From Elysia chlorotica (lineage: Eukaryota > Mollusca > Gastropoda > Plakobranchidae), in assembly GCA_003991915.1 (NCBI GenBank), contig RQTK01000286.1, forward strand, positions 108,408 through 172,407: DNA of 64,000 nt. Direction: 5' to 3'. Below the pieces are notes generated by a model, which saw only the letters and a program-made list of their open reading frames with translations, was not told the DNA's origin and ran no database searches. A program made the position numbers and the translations under genes. Below, one piece after another: positions 41,911 to 54,888 of this stretch; positions within the stretch are counted from its first letter, which is position 1; every line of letters starts with the position of its first letter.

Positions 41911-42668
41911 ACAGAGAGAAGAGAAAGAGATATAATTATATTTTTATAAACAAGGATGAATCTTAATAAAGTATTTTTGCGATGATTGGGTCTCAGTATT
42001 AAAGTCAATTGGTGTGAACTGTACTTTGACATACGTTTTTAAAAGAGATTTATTGCCATCGTTTGAGTAAAAAAAAAAAAAAAGAAGTCAATGTTCAAGG
42101 AAAATACTACTTATGAGTCTTGAATGCTGAATCATCTAGATCAAGTAGTAAAATAGTACAGAAAAAAATCTCGTAAAAATAGTACCCTAAAAAAAGGAAC
42201 TAGACAATAACAAAATTACAATAACATTTACTGGATGATCTATTAATAGCCCATAGCTAGTAATTATAACGCAATGTACTGAACATGTGAGTACATTAAT
42301 ATTTTTTTTAAATATGCCTAGTGCAATGCGTTAATACATATAAGTAGAAACAATTATAGACTGTAATAGGCCCTAGACTAGGCGTACGTAGTTATATAAA
42401 TCTATGGGCGTACATATTTCTCAGGCCCTAGAGTAACTGTTAATGTGTTATGTAGGCCTACCATAGATTCTATTAATAGACATCTGTGTTAAATGTACAT
42501 GTATTGTACTCACTTTTTGGCCGGCATCCAGGTAGGGCTGGGGATGTGGCTCTTGGTGTCCGTGAGCAGGAGCATGTTCGAGCATGCGGGTCCCGTCTCG
42601 CTCCAGTACTTCTGGAGGAACGCCTGCACCTTGCTCTCGGGGATGTTGTTGGCGGTGGTGATCAGCAT
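36288..42668 (-). CDS. Ras/Rab-like small GTPase with atypical switch II
   Basis: Five exons (42668-42514, 39627-39479, 38980-38793, 37232-37110, 36395-36288) give 240 residues with all phases consistent. G1 GEATVGKT (residues 74-81), G2 Thr in YTPTIG (99), G4 NKAD (192-195) and G5 ETSAK (220-224) are intact. G3 is not: where DTAGQ is expected the chain reads RFLDTNDV (126-129), so the DxxG glycine and catalytic Gln are missing. A 70-residue N-terminal extension (MLITTANNIPESKVQAFLQK ...) precedes the G domain. The C-terminus is VKCN: one Cys near the end but no CAAX box and no Rab CC/CXC. Inference: a divergent, probably GAP-insensitive GTPase or pseudo-GTPase with unclear membrane anchoring. 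Specific subfamily not recognised. Confidence 0.85.
36650..37022 (-). repeat. Three intronic copies of a unit containing the exon-4 3' end
   Basis: Copies at about 36650-36735 (truncated), 36797-36893 and 36924-37022 share CAAAGAGCTTTATTTTAAGC-type sequence. The last two also carry the complement of the exon's AACAAAGCGGACGTGAAGAA ... ACACAGGGCTGT codons. The real exon end is at 37110-37165. Confidence 0.8.
37110..37232 (-). CDS. Small GTPase, exon 4 (NKAD)
   Basis: Acceptor CTTGATTACAG|AAA, donor AAAACG|GTAGGT, 41 codons, phase 0 at both ends. Encodes KSFEAAKDWVRLVKQMVGID, then FQMFLVGNKADVKKHRAVHK. Confidence 0.9.
37478..37640 (-). mobile_element. SINE family A
   Basis: Body from GGGACGGGTTCCAAAACTGA to the head complement GCTCGAACCACGGACC ... 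GTTTTACCCCAG. Confidence 0.75.
38135..38395 (+). repeat. Two short tandem duplications
   Basis: CTGCTGCAGAAGCTAC ... CTCTATAACTCGG recurs at 38230-38290 as CTGCTGCAGATGCTAC ... CTCTGTGACTCGG. Further on, TTGAGACTAGCACGA occurs twice (38321 and 38359). Confidence 0.7.
38685..38735 (+). repeat. GATA/GA microsatellite
   Basis: ATAGATAGATAGATAGATAG, then GAGAGA, about 60 bp downstream (in transcript sense) of GTPase exon 3. Confidence 0.9.
38793..38980 (-). CDS. Small GTPase, exon 3 (atypical switch II)
   Basis: Acceptor TACCCCTCTAG|TG, donor AATCAC|GTGAGT (phase 1 in, 0 out). Encodes VERTQIVLDLPTEEMDQRIL, FRFLDTNDVILEPSMALTLK and LSRYVFVVYDITNH. YVFVVYDITN is the normal beta-4 strand; DTND replaces DTAG. 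Confidence 0.9.
39479..39627 (-). CDS. Small GTPase, exon 2 (P-loop)
   Basis: Acceptor CCTGCACCAG|A, donor ATTGGAG|GTGAGT (phase 2 in, 1 out). Encodes LPEDCFDEQGRPPLISTVTV, VGEATVGKTSIIQRFRTDKF and TRAYTPTIG. Confidence 0.95.
39728..39908 (-). mobile_element. SINE family A
   Basis: GTTGAGTTCTTGAGTTGGTT to CCGACCCAACCAGTAGGGAG. Confidence 0.8.
40782..40834 (+). repeat. GA microsatellite
   Basis: About 26 GA units in GTPase intron 1. Confidence 0.95.
41203..41235 (+). repeat. CT microsatellite
   Basis: About 16 CT units, followed shortly by a C run. Confidence 0.95.
41859..41907 (+). repeat. GA microsatellite
   Basis: About 24 GA units. Confidence 0.95.
42514..42668 (-). CDS. Small GTPase, exon 1
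   Basis: ATG at 42668, donor CCAAAAA|GTGAGT, 51 codons plus 2 nt. Encodes MLITTANNIPESKVQAFLQK, YWSETGPACSNMLLLTDTKS and HIPSPTWMPAK. I take the first ATG after which the frame stays open into the splice site; no domain is recognised in this extension. Confidence 0.8.
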
Positions 42669-44494
42669 GATGGGTGGTTATATAGGCCTTATATATACCG
42701 TTATCTGGAATCTCGAGGGTCGATTGCTCCGTTCTTGTGAGTTGTAAGGGATTGAGTAGAGGTTTTTGTGTTCCAGTGTTGAGAGAAGCTTGGTGCAAAT
42801 TGAGGATGCGTAGGCTACACGAATGAACGCTCAAGGTCTAAGATACAATGTACTACTTCACTAGATCTATGCTGCTTATTGCGCAGTAGATCTATAGACT
42901 AATCCTAAAAAATTTTGGCAGCTGTGATGTGCTAGCTCTAATATAAGAAAGGTTATATGTGATAACTGGCTGGATGAATCAAATTCTAAATGGTTGCTGT
43001 GTCCGTAATAAAGCAATGGGTATATGTATCTAAATTGTTATATTTCAATGCACAAGATACCGATTCACGAAGATCTAAAAGCGAATTCTAGCGATCTGTC
43101 TTATCTCGAAAGGTTGCAACGTGAACTCCAAGTACATACATGTACCTCTCGGCGTTGAGTTGTGTTAAAACTAAAATGCAACGTTTATCCAGCGTTATCT
43201 TGATTTCAAAACCTAACTGTTGATATCTAGCACAAGGAGTCCTCAAAACTATTACTTAACTAGAGTCTAGTGAAATGTAAAACACATAGACACAGTCGGG
43301 GGATCTTTGCACATCTAAGTGACCAAAGTCAAGAACTATGTGTCACACCTCTTCTTATCCACTTAAAGACGATAAAGTCATAAACACAATCTTGTCGCAA
43401 TGCTAGCCCTGATTAAGTCTAGGAATGGAACATCTAGATCTAGATTCTAGATCAAGCTATACAAGTTGCCGTATTTAATGATCCAGTAACAGATGATATA
43501 GCGGTTCTCTATAGAAATGAAATAGCTGATCAATACAATGTATCAGCTGATCCTATGCCACACTGCCCAAGTCGTAGAAGTAAGGTTAACTCACACGGGA
43601 AAAGTCCTCAGGAAGGCTGATCTAAATCAAATAACAAAATGCTAATCCGATTAGATCTAGATCTAGACGTCTAGATCTTGCTGATTAGTCGAAATCTGGG
43701 TATCTTATTTAGAGGCTTACCCCGAAAAGTTGACTAACTTCTCAGCTGTAACTCAATGAGTGTAGATCTAGATCTAACTGTTATGTGTTATCAACTCGAG
43801 ATAAGCATTGCCCATAAACATTGGCAGTTGGGCTTAACACAAAATGAAGTAGGCTGCGGAGTTACGCCCTACGCGTCCAAAGTGATCAGATGGTCAGGCA
43901 GATGGCAAACAAAGCCCAGGGGCGTCGCGAGACGGGCAGCGTACACTGTACTGTACAGCGTCCACTGGTCAACGCTCAAGTGTCCAGTCTACAGTCTACC
44001 ACCAGCTGTTAGTCGTGCTACGGGCCTCTGCCTCGATATAGCCACGTCTCTGAAGTTGCTGCGTTCTGCGCCAGTTTGGGCTCTGTGCCGCGGGACATGA
44101 GAACTTGCGCTAGTCGCTACTCGCAGGTAGGCTGGCTCAGTTTGTGGCGTGGCTGGCCGGAGGCGTTGCTGGTCGCTGGTGGTCAGTGGTCAGTAGTGAT
44201 CTGCTTCCCAGTGGACTGGACAGAGCCTGCCTAGTCACGTGACTGGTCAGTGGAGGCGGTGCCTGGAGCCTGGTTGGTTGGAGATCTGGGGAAGAGAGGT
44301 GGGGGAGGGGAGGTGTTAGAGTGGGTGAGAAATGGTGGGAGAGAATCTGAGAGAATAAAACTGAAAGAAAGAGAGCCAGTGGACGAAGGAAAGAAGGGAG
44401 AGAGAGAGAGAGAGAAAGAGAAAGATAGGATAAGCTGAAAACAGAGAGACAGGGTAGAAAAAATAAAGACAGACACAGCTAGATAGAAAAGTGA

Positions 44495-44540
<46 letters not shown>

Positions 44541-44669
44541 TGAGCTAAAACGTAGAGTGAGAGATATACACAAAGAGAGTGAGCACGAAAACAAAACAGA
44601 GAGACAGGTAGGAAAAAATTTAAGACGGACAGAGCGACATACAAAAGAGAATAGAGATAAACAGAGAGA

Positions 44670-44715
<46 letters not shown>

Positions 44716-45650
44716 TAGAGCCGAAGCAAAAGAATTAGCCTGAAAAAAGGGAGACCAAGAGACAGACTTGCAGACAGAAAATGGATAGAGAGAAAAAAGA
44801 AAGAGATAGACAGAGCGCTACGAATGAACTCCAGGTTCACTTCTAAAGCCTGCAGGCGCTCTGTGAACTTGGGCCAGCCCAGCCATATCAATCCCAACTG
44901 GGCTGACCGATGTTGCATCATATTACGCGCTGGCACATATCAGACGTGATCTGAATGAGCCCCCCAGCTGGTCCACTGGTCAGTTGGTCAGGCTTTGAGA
45001 GCTTAACACATGCCTTGCGATATAAACCACGATAATAGATGGCGTAATTGAGCCCTTAGGCATGGAGTGTCATTTTCGTCGCTCTTTAGTCCCGCCAGTA
45101 TTGTATAGATCTATGATTAGACGCTATTGTATATATATTCCTTTACATATCGCCGTCATTTCCAATATGGGCAACTTAATCGCAAAGTCTTTAATGCTGT
45201 CTAGGGTGGTCACTGCACTCATGGCTTCACTCATGCTCCGCTATCGAGGTATGGACTCATTCGGTAAACAAAGACAGACGGGAAGTGTGGTGCGTGTATC
45301 GCACTAATTTTTATTACACGTACAGTGGCGCAATATTTATAGACGTCAATAGTTAGTAAAAAATTCTTCGCCATACACAGATGTTTATGAATAACATTAA
45401 TAGAAATAGAACTCTGTGGCGTCATATAATAATAGCTTAATTGCTGGCGATTTGAACTTGCAATATAGAAACATGTGATTTGAACTGACAAACAGTACGG
45501 TCTCCATGTAATTAGTGTGGGGTTCGAATCACACCTTGTGCCCCAGTCTCTGTATAGCTCATGTGAAGGTAATAAAGTCTGATATAAATCTAGTCTGTGA
45601 TGTGTTTGCATATGATGTAATGTAGGTTCAGTATACTGTAATTATGAACT
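42669..45650. other. Upstream region of the GTPase gene, no further gene seen
   Basis: Contains an AGATCTAG-rich part (43430-43780), a GC-richer block (43850-44260) that could be promoter or 5' UTR, and GA arrays (44500-44538, 44664-44711). No TATA/initiator pair is clear enough to call. Confidence 0.5.
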
Positions 45651-45661
45651 CCCAGAGGAAC

Positions 45662-45770
<109 letters not shown>

Positions 45771-45807
45771 GAGGAGAAGGGCAGATTTTCCATTACAAAC
45801 AAAGAGT

Positions 45808-45858
45808 TCAGTTGATTTAACGCCCAACATCAGCACTACATAGGCTATATTTTGGAAG
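45808..45858 (-). mobile_element. SINE tail fragment
   Basis: TTCAGTTGATTTAACGCCCA to GGCTATATTTTGGA. Confidence 0.65.
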
Positions 45859-45859
45859 A

Positions 45860-48410
45860 GAAACAAAGAGGCTATTAGAACTATGTGGCTGCAAGCAATG
45901 AGGCTGGCGCGATATAGTTCATAATGTTACATGGATTATGTAATGTTTAATGCATTGCATGGCTCGATATACTTAGCCCTTCTTAATCTGCAAGACCGAC
46001 AAAATAATGTCGACGATATCAAATAATTTTGGCATCGTGGCTATCTAAAGTTTCTCTTGCCTAAATCTAACGCGATCGGGTGTATAATCTCAGTTGATAA
46101 TCCATGAAGCATTATGTAAACAAATTAAACAAATCAAAACGACAGATTCGAGAGCCTATTTACTAAGATACATTGTGTAATAGTTCAACGCAAAAATGAA
46201 ATGAACATTACGTTTTTTTTTTATTTTGACAAAAACAACTGTTTTATTGTATATTGCAAATAAGTTTTCGACTTGTTTTACAGTTTTTAGAGTTTCGTAA
46301 GAATATTGAGAAACGTTTTTCATTTGTTTTTACTGGGCATTAGAAATCGGATTTAAATCTTATACCTCCTGTTTGTCAAACTAGAGCGCGTTACCAACTG
46401 GACTTATGCATCCCACTAGCCCTCCTCAGCCACTGCCTTTATCCCCCCCAACTTCGACTCAAACACCATTATACCCCTCCTCCAATAGTAGTAATAATAA
46501 AGTTAAGTCACTCTATGTCTTTTTCCCTTATTGCCACCGTCGTATCACATACATCAGGGGAAGGTAGGAGACACAAAACCCCTAGGGAAACTCCCTTATC
46601 ACCACCTGGTGTTAAAGTTGACACGGTTTGATCTATGGACTTGGGTCCACTGCATTTTTGCGGCAGACAAAAGACTTCAAAAGTGTCACCTGAAGACACA
46701 TTTAGATTTATAGTCATGGGGTTCAATTGCCTTAGGACTAGACGCGTGTGGCATGTCTGGCAGGGTCGTCTTCATCTCCCCACCTCCCGCTCCACCCAGC
46801 CCTCACAATCGCTGCCGCAAGTTCTTTTTAAAGTCAACAGGTTTTTACTGCGCCTGTCGCCGTATACTATAGGACCCTGCAGGGCTTATGCAAAATGGTA
46901 CTACTTTGGGTATAAAAGTCTTCTTTGCAACGTAGTCTAATAATAATATTGAGCTCAATTTTAAAATTAGTAACTTATTCTGCTGTAAAGAAATCGACAA
47001 ATAAATTCTCTTTATTTTTTATTTTTTTTGGTTGGGGGGGGGGGGGGAGGGGGCGTGACATTATACCTTTATAATTAGGATTAACGGCTGAATACTTTTA
47101 CAGGGAATCTTAATATACACATTATATATAGCGCACGTTAAAACAGAATGTGTTCAAAATTGTTTAACCATTGTTCAATTGTGTGTGATTTTCCGTTCCC
47201 TATTTTTTTAAATTTGTGTTAAGCATAATAATTATTATGTTATGAAATTTAAGACACATTCTTTTTGTCATAAAATTCTTACTCTTAATTCTTGTGCATC
47301 GAAATGTTGATATGCTAAAACGAAAAACAAAAGGATACTTGCGTGAATGCCTTGTAAAAATCCATTACATACCCAGTTGTACCCAGTTGTCTTAATCAGA
47401 AGACGCTTTAATTAATTTTTTTGCTTAGTAGATGCAAGGAAAGTAATAACAACCGATTTAGTTAAACCAGGGCCTTAGTTCTCATTTTCCTAACGCTCTT
47501 TAAAAAAGCATGGGACCAGTTATATTTTAAGACCAGTTTAGAACAAAGAAAATCTAGAAGTAGAAGCTTTGGTAAAGTTCAGTTGATAAGTGTTCCGGGC
47601 TGACGAAGAAAAGATCCGGGGTTTGAATCACTGGTACATGTACCACAATCTCTGTCCATATTTTGCACCGAAGAAACCTAGGTGTCATGAATATAATCAA
47701 TCTTTATTCTTTAAATATATTATATTCCAATAACATCTCAGCTGAAAACTTGTTGGAAAAATTTAGCGAGTTCCTACTTTAAATTCCTATTACCATTTCT
47801 ATATCAAGATCAAGAAAGAAAACAAAATCAATAATAAAATGAAGGACTTAAATGCAGTTAATTTATTTAAAGAATGTAAACAAATTTATATAAAAATAAA
47901 AAAATAACTTACCACGGAGAGAACAAAGACTTTCTTGAGAATGGCATATACCTCGAAGGCTTAAATAATCTTGTCGTCAAGTCTTCAAAAAGAGGTAAGC
48001 CTAAAGTGATACTAATCGCAATGACAACAGAGACAGCTTCAATCTTCTCAACGTCAAAATAATAAATAAACTAAACGGTCTTCAGGAATCGGATTATGAT
48101 TTATAAATAATTGATCCCAAAAATGATCGGCTAGCTCTAGATCTGGTTCTAGTTCTCATAAAACTCAAATCAGGATCCAGTTGATTCTGAGTCCATGACT
48201 ACCGGCGCGATGGCACAGTGACTGGTTTTATTGACGCCACACTGGTACCGAGCTGCCAACTTAATCATCGATGTAAAGTGCATGATTTTACACCAAAAAT
48301 GCACCAAAGATGCTTATAAACACGCTTTTTGGCGTTATGTTAATAGCTCTATAGTTTTACAGTTCTACTCATATCTATAATACAAACTTTGCGATTCACA
48401 CATTGATAAG
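45860..48410. other. No gene seen
   Basis: AT-rich sequence with a T/G run (47013-47052) and a tRNA-like B-box (GGGGTTTGAATC, near 47620), possibly an old SINE. No exon pairs recognised. Confidence 0.5.
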
Positions 48411-48414
48411 AGAT

Positions 48415-48570
48415 CACGTAATCACGTCTATGAGGCTTAGAGTCTTCTGATCACTCATTGGCACCGTCAGTCTTGGATAAAGCTATGATTGGACGCCGGT
48501 GCAGATTCCCTTATCTATAGTCTCCGTTTACGTTATGGGCTCGTTGCCAGTTAATATCACAAGGTCTCTA
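48415..48570 (+). repeat. Interspersed repeat shared with 11455-11640
   Basis: GCTATGATTGGACGCCGGTG and flanking motifs (CTCATTGG, CGTTTACGTTATG). Confidence 0.6.
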
Positions 48571-48879
48571 ATAAACCAGGAGTGAAGCGCCTGGCATGTC
48601 CAAGGTCTTGGACTTGTGTGCCACAAGTGATCCTGAAAACTGGCGGCTGCTGTCTTTTGACATTTGGCTTATCATAGTGATCTCAATAAATATTGTTCCT
48701 TATGCAAGAATTTTCTTCAGTAAGGGGGTGTATTTCTTTCCATGCCGTTTAAGTTCTTTAGGGGTGAGAGGGAGTATAAGGCCCATCGTCGTTGCCTTCG
48801 TCGCCGTCGTCATATTGCAATATTATATACTCATGAAATCTGCATTAATATTATTATCAACTCCTTTTACATTACCTTC

Positions 48880-49916
<1,037 letters not shown>

Positions 49917-50542
49917 AATATGTTTTTTGTTTGTTACATATATTTATGTTCTCTGTCTGTTTGTATGTTTGTCTGCCTGTCCGTCTGCATATCTGTCTGC
50001 TTGTCTGTCGGTTTCTCACCCCTCTCTTTCTTCTCTACCTCCTCTCTGTCTCGCTCTCTCTCTATCTCTCTTTTTCTCTTTCTTTCTCCATCTTATCTCT
50101 CCCCACCCCTATCATCTATCTCCCCCTCTTTATTCCCCACTTCCTTCTTTTCTTTTTAAGCTGCCTAAATCAGTGGACATGAGTATCACTCATGAACAGC
50201 TGATCTGATTAGAATAAAAAAAAAAACAAGCAGGACTCTCTCTAAACACTAGTTCAATCAACATGTCTTTTAATAGGCCCACATAGTTCTATTTATAGCA
50301 AGCTGTGATTAAGCCCTATATATATATATGGTAGTTAGAATAATCCTTGTGAAAAAACACAGGTGATGCTTCACTTGTGGGCAAAGTACGTGCGATTCAG
50401 TCTATAAAAACAACTAGTTTCCGCGTCTTTGAATAGAAAGTATTAATTAATGTAGTTGTTGTAAATACTTTGTTTACTCACTGTTTTTTGTTTCTTTGTT
50501 GTTTTTTTTTTGTTTTTTTTTTCTGTCGCATATCTTACACCG

Positions 50543-50645
50543 GATGATCAGATGAGATAGGAGTCATGGTCTCGTGTCTCGTGTGTTGTAGCACATAAAT
50601 TTGTCAGACGTAAGTCTTGGGGCCCGTCTACAATATAGTCTTTTA
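50543..50645 (+). mobile_element. SINE fragment (body)
   Basis: GGATGATCAGATGAGATAGG to GGGGCCCGTCTACAATATAG. Confidence 0.65.
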
Positions 50646-51027
50646 GTTGTCTGTCCGCTCCATTCCCAAGAGGCGGATTTTATATGGCCATGGCTTCCCA
50701 ATCCTACGTGCTGCCATACTATGTTTACCATCCAAGTTAAAAATAGCACGAGAAATGTTTCAGTAAGATGCTGATCTCATCCTTAATGTCAGATGATTAC
50801 AAACTGAACCAACCCTTTCGATAGTGCTTTGGTTTGGGCTTTGCTGACGTTGGTACAGTCATGTCTTAAACATCTTTACCACGGACATTACATTTGATGA
50901 AGCAAAGTTCTATCCCAGTTAAACCTCTCCAAAGTTCTGAAGTAGGGTTTGAGTTTATGAAATATTATGAATGGGACCTAAGGCATACCATTAACGTCAG
51001 CTCTAAATTGTCTACAGTTTGGACTGG

Positions 51028-51150
51028 TTCCAAAACTAACGGCTGACAACTTTACGTGCTGCCACACAAAGACAATGCGGGGATACCGTGACTCCATAGT
51101 TTTATGCGGACACCGACCCAACCAGTAGGGGACAAAGGACCTCCAATCAT
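51028..51150 (-). mobile_element. Diverged SINE fragment
   Basis: GGTTCCAAAACTAACGGCTG to CACCGACCCAACCAGTAGGG. Confidence 0.7.
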
Positions 51151-51519
51151 ACATACGACGACGGGCACACATGCTGGATTAGAACCCTCGACTCTTGTAG
51201 ATGCAGCGGCACCAAAATCACCTTGCCACTTAAAGCAAGCATCGTTTTACAAATAGACCACTGCGCTGCTGTAGTTCAGCCGTTTGAGACAGTTGTTTGC
51301 TGCAGTCTGACTAATTCTTAATGAACAACAGGATCTTGAATCAAATCTAAGATAATGGGTCAATCGAGGCGACATCTGCAGCAGTTGGAAAGATAAAAGA
51401 TCACAATTAAAGCAAAACGCCTGTCTTAAAATCTTAAAACCTTGTTCTAAATTCCACAGAAATCGGGCGATCACGGAGAGAGAAGATGATTCAAGGTCAA
51501 GGTTAGTTCTGCGAACATC

Positions 51520-52490
51520 TTTTAACCCTGTGAGTGTGAGAGGCATTGGTTCATGTAGAGCTTATGGTAAGAAATATATTAAATATTTTAACCCTGTGAG
51601 TGTGAGAGGCATTGGTTCATGTAGAGCTTGTGGTAAGAAATACATTAAACATTTTAACCCTGTGAGTGTGAGAGGTTTTGGTTCTTGTAGAGCTTGTGGT
51701 AAAAAAAATACATTAAACATTTTAACCCTGTGAGTGTGAGAGGCATTGATTTATGTAGAGCTTGTGGTAAGAAATATATTAAATATTTTAACCCTGTGAG
51801 TGTGAGAGGCATTGGTTGATGTAGAGCTTATGGTAAGAAATACATTAAATATTTTAACCCTGTGAGTGTGACAGGCTTTGGTTCATGTAGAGCTTATGGT
51901 AAGAAATTAACCCTGTGAGTGTGAGAGGCTTTGGTTCATGTAGAGCTTATGGTAAAAAATTAACCCTGTGAGTGTGAGAGGCATTGATTCATGTAGAGCT
52001 TGTGGTAAGAAATACATTAAACATTTTAACCCTGTGAGTGTGAGAGGTATTGATTTTTGTAGAGCTTATGGTAAAAAAATACATTAAATCTTTTAACCCT
52101 GTGAGTGTGAGATGCATTGATGCATAGAGAGCTTATGGTAAGAAATACATTAAATATTTTAACCCTGTGAGTGTGATAGTTGGTTGGTTGGGTTAGTTTG
52201 ACGTCCAACATCAGCACTATATAGGCTATATTGTGGACGGGCCCCAAGACGGACGTCTGACAATTGTATGTGCTTATGAGTTGGTATATTTTCAGCTTTA
52301 TACTGACACCGACCCAACCAGTAGGGAACGCAACAGCCAGGATTCGAACTCGGGACCTTTTGCATCGGAAGCCGATGTTCTACCCCTGGACCACCGCGCC
52401 CCCCGTGAGTGTGATAGAATAATTTTGATTCATGTAGAGCTTATGGTAAAAGATACACGTAATACATTAATTGGTCATATAGGTGTTGGC
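51520..52490 (+). repeat. 65-bp minisatellite split by a SINE
   Basis: About eleven units of TTTTAACCCTGTGAGTGTGA, GAGGCATTGGTTCATGTAGA, GCTTATGGTAAGAAATACAT. The last partial units resume after 52404. Several units keep an exact GGTAAGAAA. Two units lack the spacer between GGTAAGAAA and the next TTAACCCTG. Confidence 0.9.
52180..52404 (-). mobile_element. Recent SINE family A insertion with 13-bp target duplication
   Basis: GTGAGTGTGATAG occurs at 52167-52179 and again at 52405-52417, directly flanking a SINE with intact head (CTACCCCTGGACCACCGCGC at its right end). A clear retroposition signature. Confidence 0.9.
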
Positions 52491-52639
52491 TAACACTCAA
52501 AGAGTTAAGAAGGTGTTGGCACTAACCTTGATACTGGACAGAGGGCACGAGAGATATTAATGTGGTTAGTAATCCAAGTCCTTAATCTACTGCATGCTGG
52601 GAAAGATGTACTTGTATTGTATAATTAACAGTTGCATGA

Positions 52640-52644
<5 letters not shown>

Positions 52645-52709
<65 letters not shown>
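52645..52709 (+). repeat. GA microsatellite
   Basis: About 32 GA units. Confidence 0.95.
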
Positions 52710-52712
<3 letters not shown>

Positions 52713-52736
52713 AGATGAGAGACTTAAACTTACAAT

Positions 52737-52858
52737 GTTCAACGTGAGCATCAATACTATATCGCCCACAGGTCCCAGGACAAACGTCTGACATTTTACG
52801 AACTACCACACAGAAACAAGCCGGAAAAAAGCAGAACTCCTGTCTCAGCCGGTTATAT
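52737..52858 (-). mobile_element. Diverged SINE fragment
   Basis: GTTCAACGTGAGCATCAATA, CAGGACAAACGTCTGACA, CTGTCTCAGCCGGTTATATT. Confidence 0.6.
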
Positions 52859-53399
52859 TACATCGTTAGCGACTTAAACAATATCCTACGAAATAGGACA
52901 AATACATTTTGTCAGACCGTCGGTTTCAAATCGGAGATCTTTCGATTCTGAGGCAAACTCTCCAGCACTTGCTCTAGAATCCATATTCCCCATCTTTTTC
53001 AGTAAGAAAAGAAACATTTTTTGTGTACACATATTATATCTCAGCCTCTACCACATGTTGGAAACCTTTCTAATGCATAAGTCATTAAGAGCCAGATAGT
53101 GTAGACGGTAGTGCTCAGGATCGACGAGGTTCGATTCTCAGCACATAACACCGCATATGCATGTAATTCTCCTAAAGGTAAAAAAGGAATATAAAATAAA
53201 TCAAACACCATTCCTCCAATTATAGTAAAAATTCTTGGCCAACATTTTGGCAAAAGTAAAAAAAAAAATTTAAAAAAAATACAACCACAAAAAAACACAA
53301 AGAAAAACAACTCGTTTCCACTTGACCTTTTCACGAGTGATTCTATTGCCAAGCCTTTAAACATGTGTGGAAACCCACGGGGCATTGCCCAGAAAATAA

Positions 53400-53520
53400 A
53401 AAAAAGGTTGAATTAGAATAACCAGGGACAGGTACATACAAATATGTACAGACAGACCGACAAAAAAAAGGTTGAATTAGAATAACCAGGGACAGGTACA
53501 TACAAATATGTACAGACAGA
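53400..53520 (+). repeat. Tandem duplication of about 63 bp
   Basis: AAAAGGTTGAATTAGAATAA ... TACATACAAATATGTACAGA occurs twice with no difference seen. Confidence 0.9.
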
Positions 53521-53576
53521 TAGAAAGACCGACATATTAGATAGAAAGACTATAGATAGTCAGATAGATAGATGAA

Positions 53577-53660
53577 TTGAGTTATGTTGGTTTAACGTCA
53601 AACCTCATAGGTTATGGTGTGGACGGGTCCCAAAAGTCCGTCTAAATATTTTTCAACCGC
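53577..53660 (-). mobile_element. SINE tail fragment
   Basis: TTGAGTTATGTTGGTTTAAC to TGGACGGGTCCCAAAAGTCC. Confidence 0.65.
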
Positions 53661-54067
53661 CTTAATTTCAATACAGAAATAGTTTATCAAAAAAAAAAAC
53701 AACAACAAGCAAAGTCACCAAGTTGACTAAAGTGAACACATTTTGCATAACAAGGGTAATAATGATCTATTTATTATTTATTACTATCACAGTTAGGACA
53801 TAATAATTCTCAATGAGTATTTGTTGATCTGTCTACAAGCCTACTAGACTGAGAACGTAAACTGTACTTACTGAGCACACTATTTTAATGATATATCTAA
53901 CTTTGATTCTAAATGAAAATATTTGTTTAATTCGGTGATCGTGTCTGTTACTTTTACGATGTCTCGGTCGTTTCAAAAGTACTGTGAGCTCTTTTGTGAA
54001 AGGTTTCACTGTCTATAATCTCTGAATTCACTCTTGACTTAAGTCAAACCAATAATTGTCAACGCGA

Positions 54068-54212
54068 CTGAGTTGGTTAAACGCCCAATTTCAGCATTAT
54101 ACAGGCTATTATTGTGGACGGATCTCAAGATTGACGTCTCACAGTTTTAGGTGCTGCCACACACAAGACAGGGCGGGGATAACATGACTCCTGTCTTAGC
54201 CGGTCACATTAG
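54068..54212 (-). mobile_element. SINE fragment
   Basis: TGAGTTGGTTAAACGCCCAA to TCTTAGCCGGTCACATTAGA. Confidence 0.75.
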
Positions 54213-54264
54213 ACCAACGCGACTGTACAGAACCATTTACACACGGGTGGCTCAGCTGAAACAT

Positions 54265-54475
54265 TTCATAATACATGTAGCAATAAATTTAATAATACAT
54301 GTAAGAATAAACTTAACAACACATGTAACAATACATTTAACAACACATGTATCGATACATTTAACAATACGTGTAACAATACATTTAATAATACACGTGA
54401 CAACACATTTAATAATTTTTGTAACAATACATTTAATAATACAACTAACACTGCATTGAATCATACATGTACCAA
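54265..54475 (+). repeat. Minisatellite of ACATGTAACAATACATTTAA type
   Basis: About ten 21-bp units such as AACAATACATTTAACAACAC; palindromic ACATGT cores. Confidence 0.85.
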
Positions 54476-54888
54476 TTATTATTGTTCACTTTTAAACGCG
54501 TCAAAACAACCGCTACGCTGTCTACAAGATCTCGCCAGAAGGACGCCAGGGTCTTTTCAATTGGTAGACGAAGAACGTGACACTCAAGGCGATCCAAATT
54601 AAAGTCCGTTTGTCCTGGGTCTATCTTTTCTGGGAGGGATCAGTGGAGGATTCTATGCACGGGAATACAAAAGGAAGCCGAGGCGTTGAAGTCTGACGAC
54701 TATGATGCGGAACGGTGATAAGTCAGTATCTTTTCTGATGCAATTAGTCATTGACGTCTATACCAGCTGGGATAGTACAGTAACCCAAATCATCCTGATT
54801 ATTTTGTATACGCCATTTTAGTTAATGTTCTTTGTAAGTCAGAAGCTTTCTTTTCAAATTTAATGTCTATTAGGTTCTCAAGGCAGTT

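Noticed and set aside
44740-44940. Possible coding block (PKFTERLQALEVNLEFIRSA on minus)
   Set aside because: Short, no splice sites in phase and no family recognised; adjacent GA arrays extend the frame artificially.
48596-48760. MSKVLDLCATSDPENWRLLSF open frame as a gene start
   Set aside because: No splice donor leading to further coding sequence and no recognised domain; it runs into the TCA array.
51520-52182. Possible CRISPR array (regular repeats)
   Set aside because: The units are contiguous 65-bp minisatellite copies without unique spacers, in an animal genome.
54590-54720. Possible terminal exon ending KSDDYDAER-stop or FYAREYKRKPRR-stop on the plus strand
   Set aside because: Stops close upstream in each frame, no clear acceptor, and no partner exon found.
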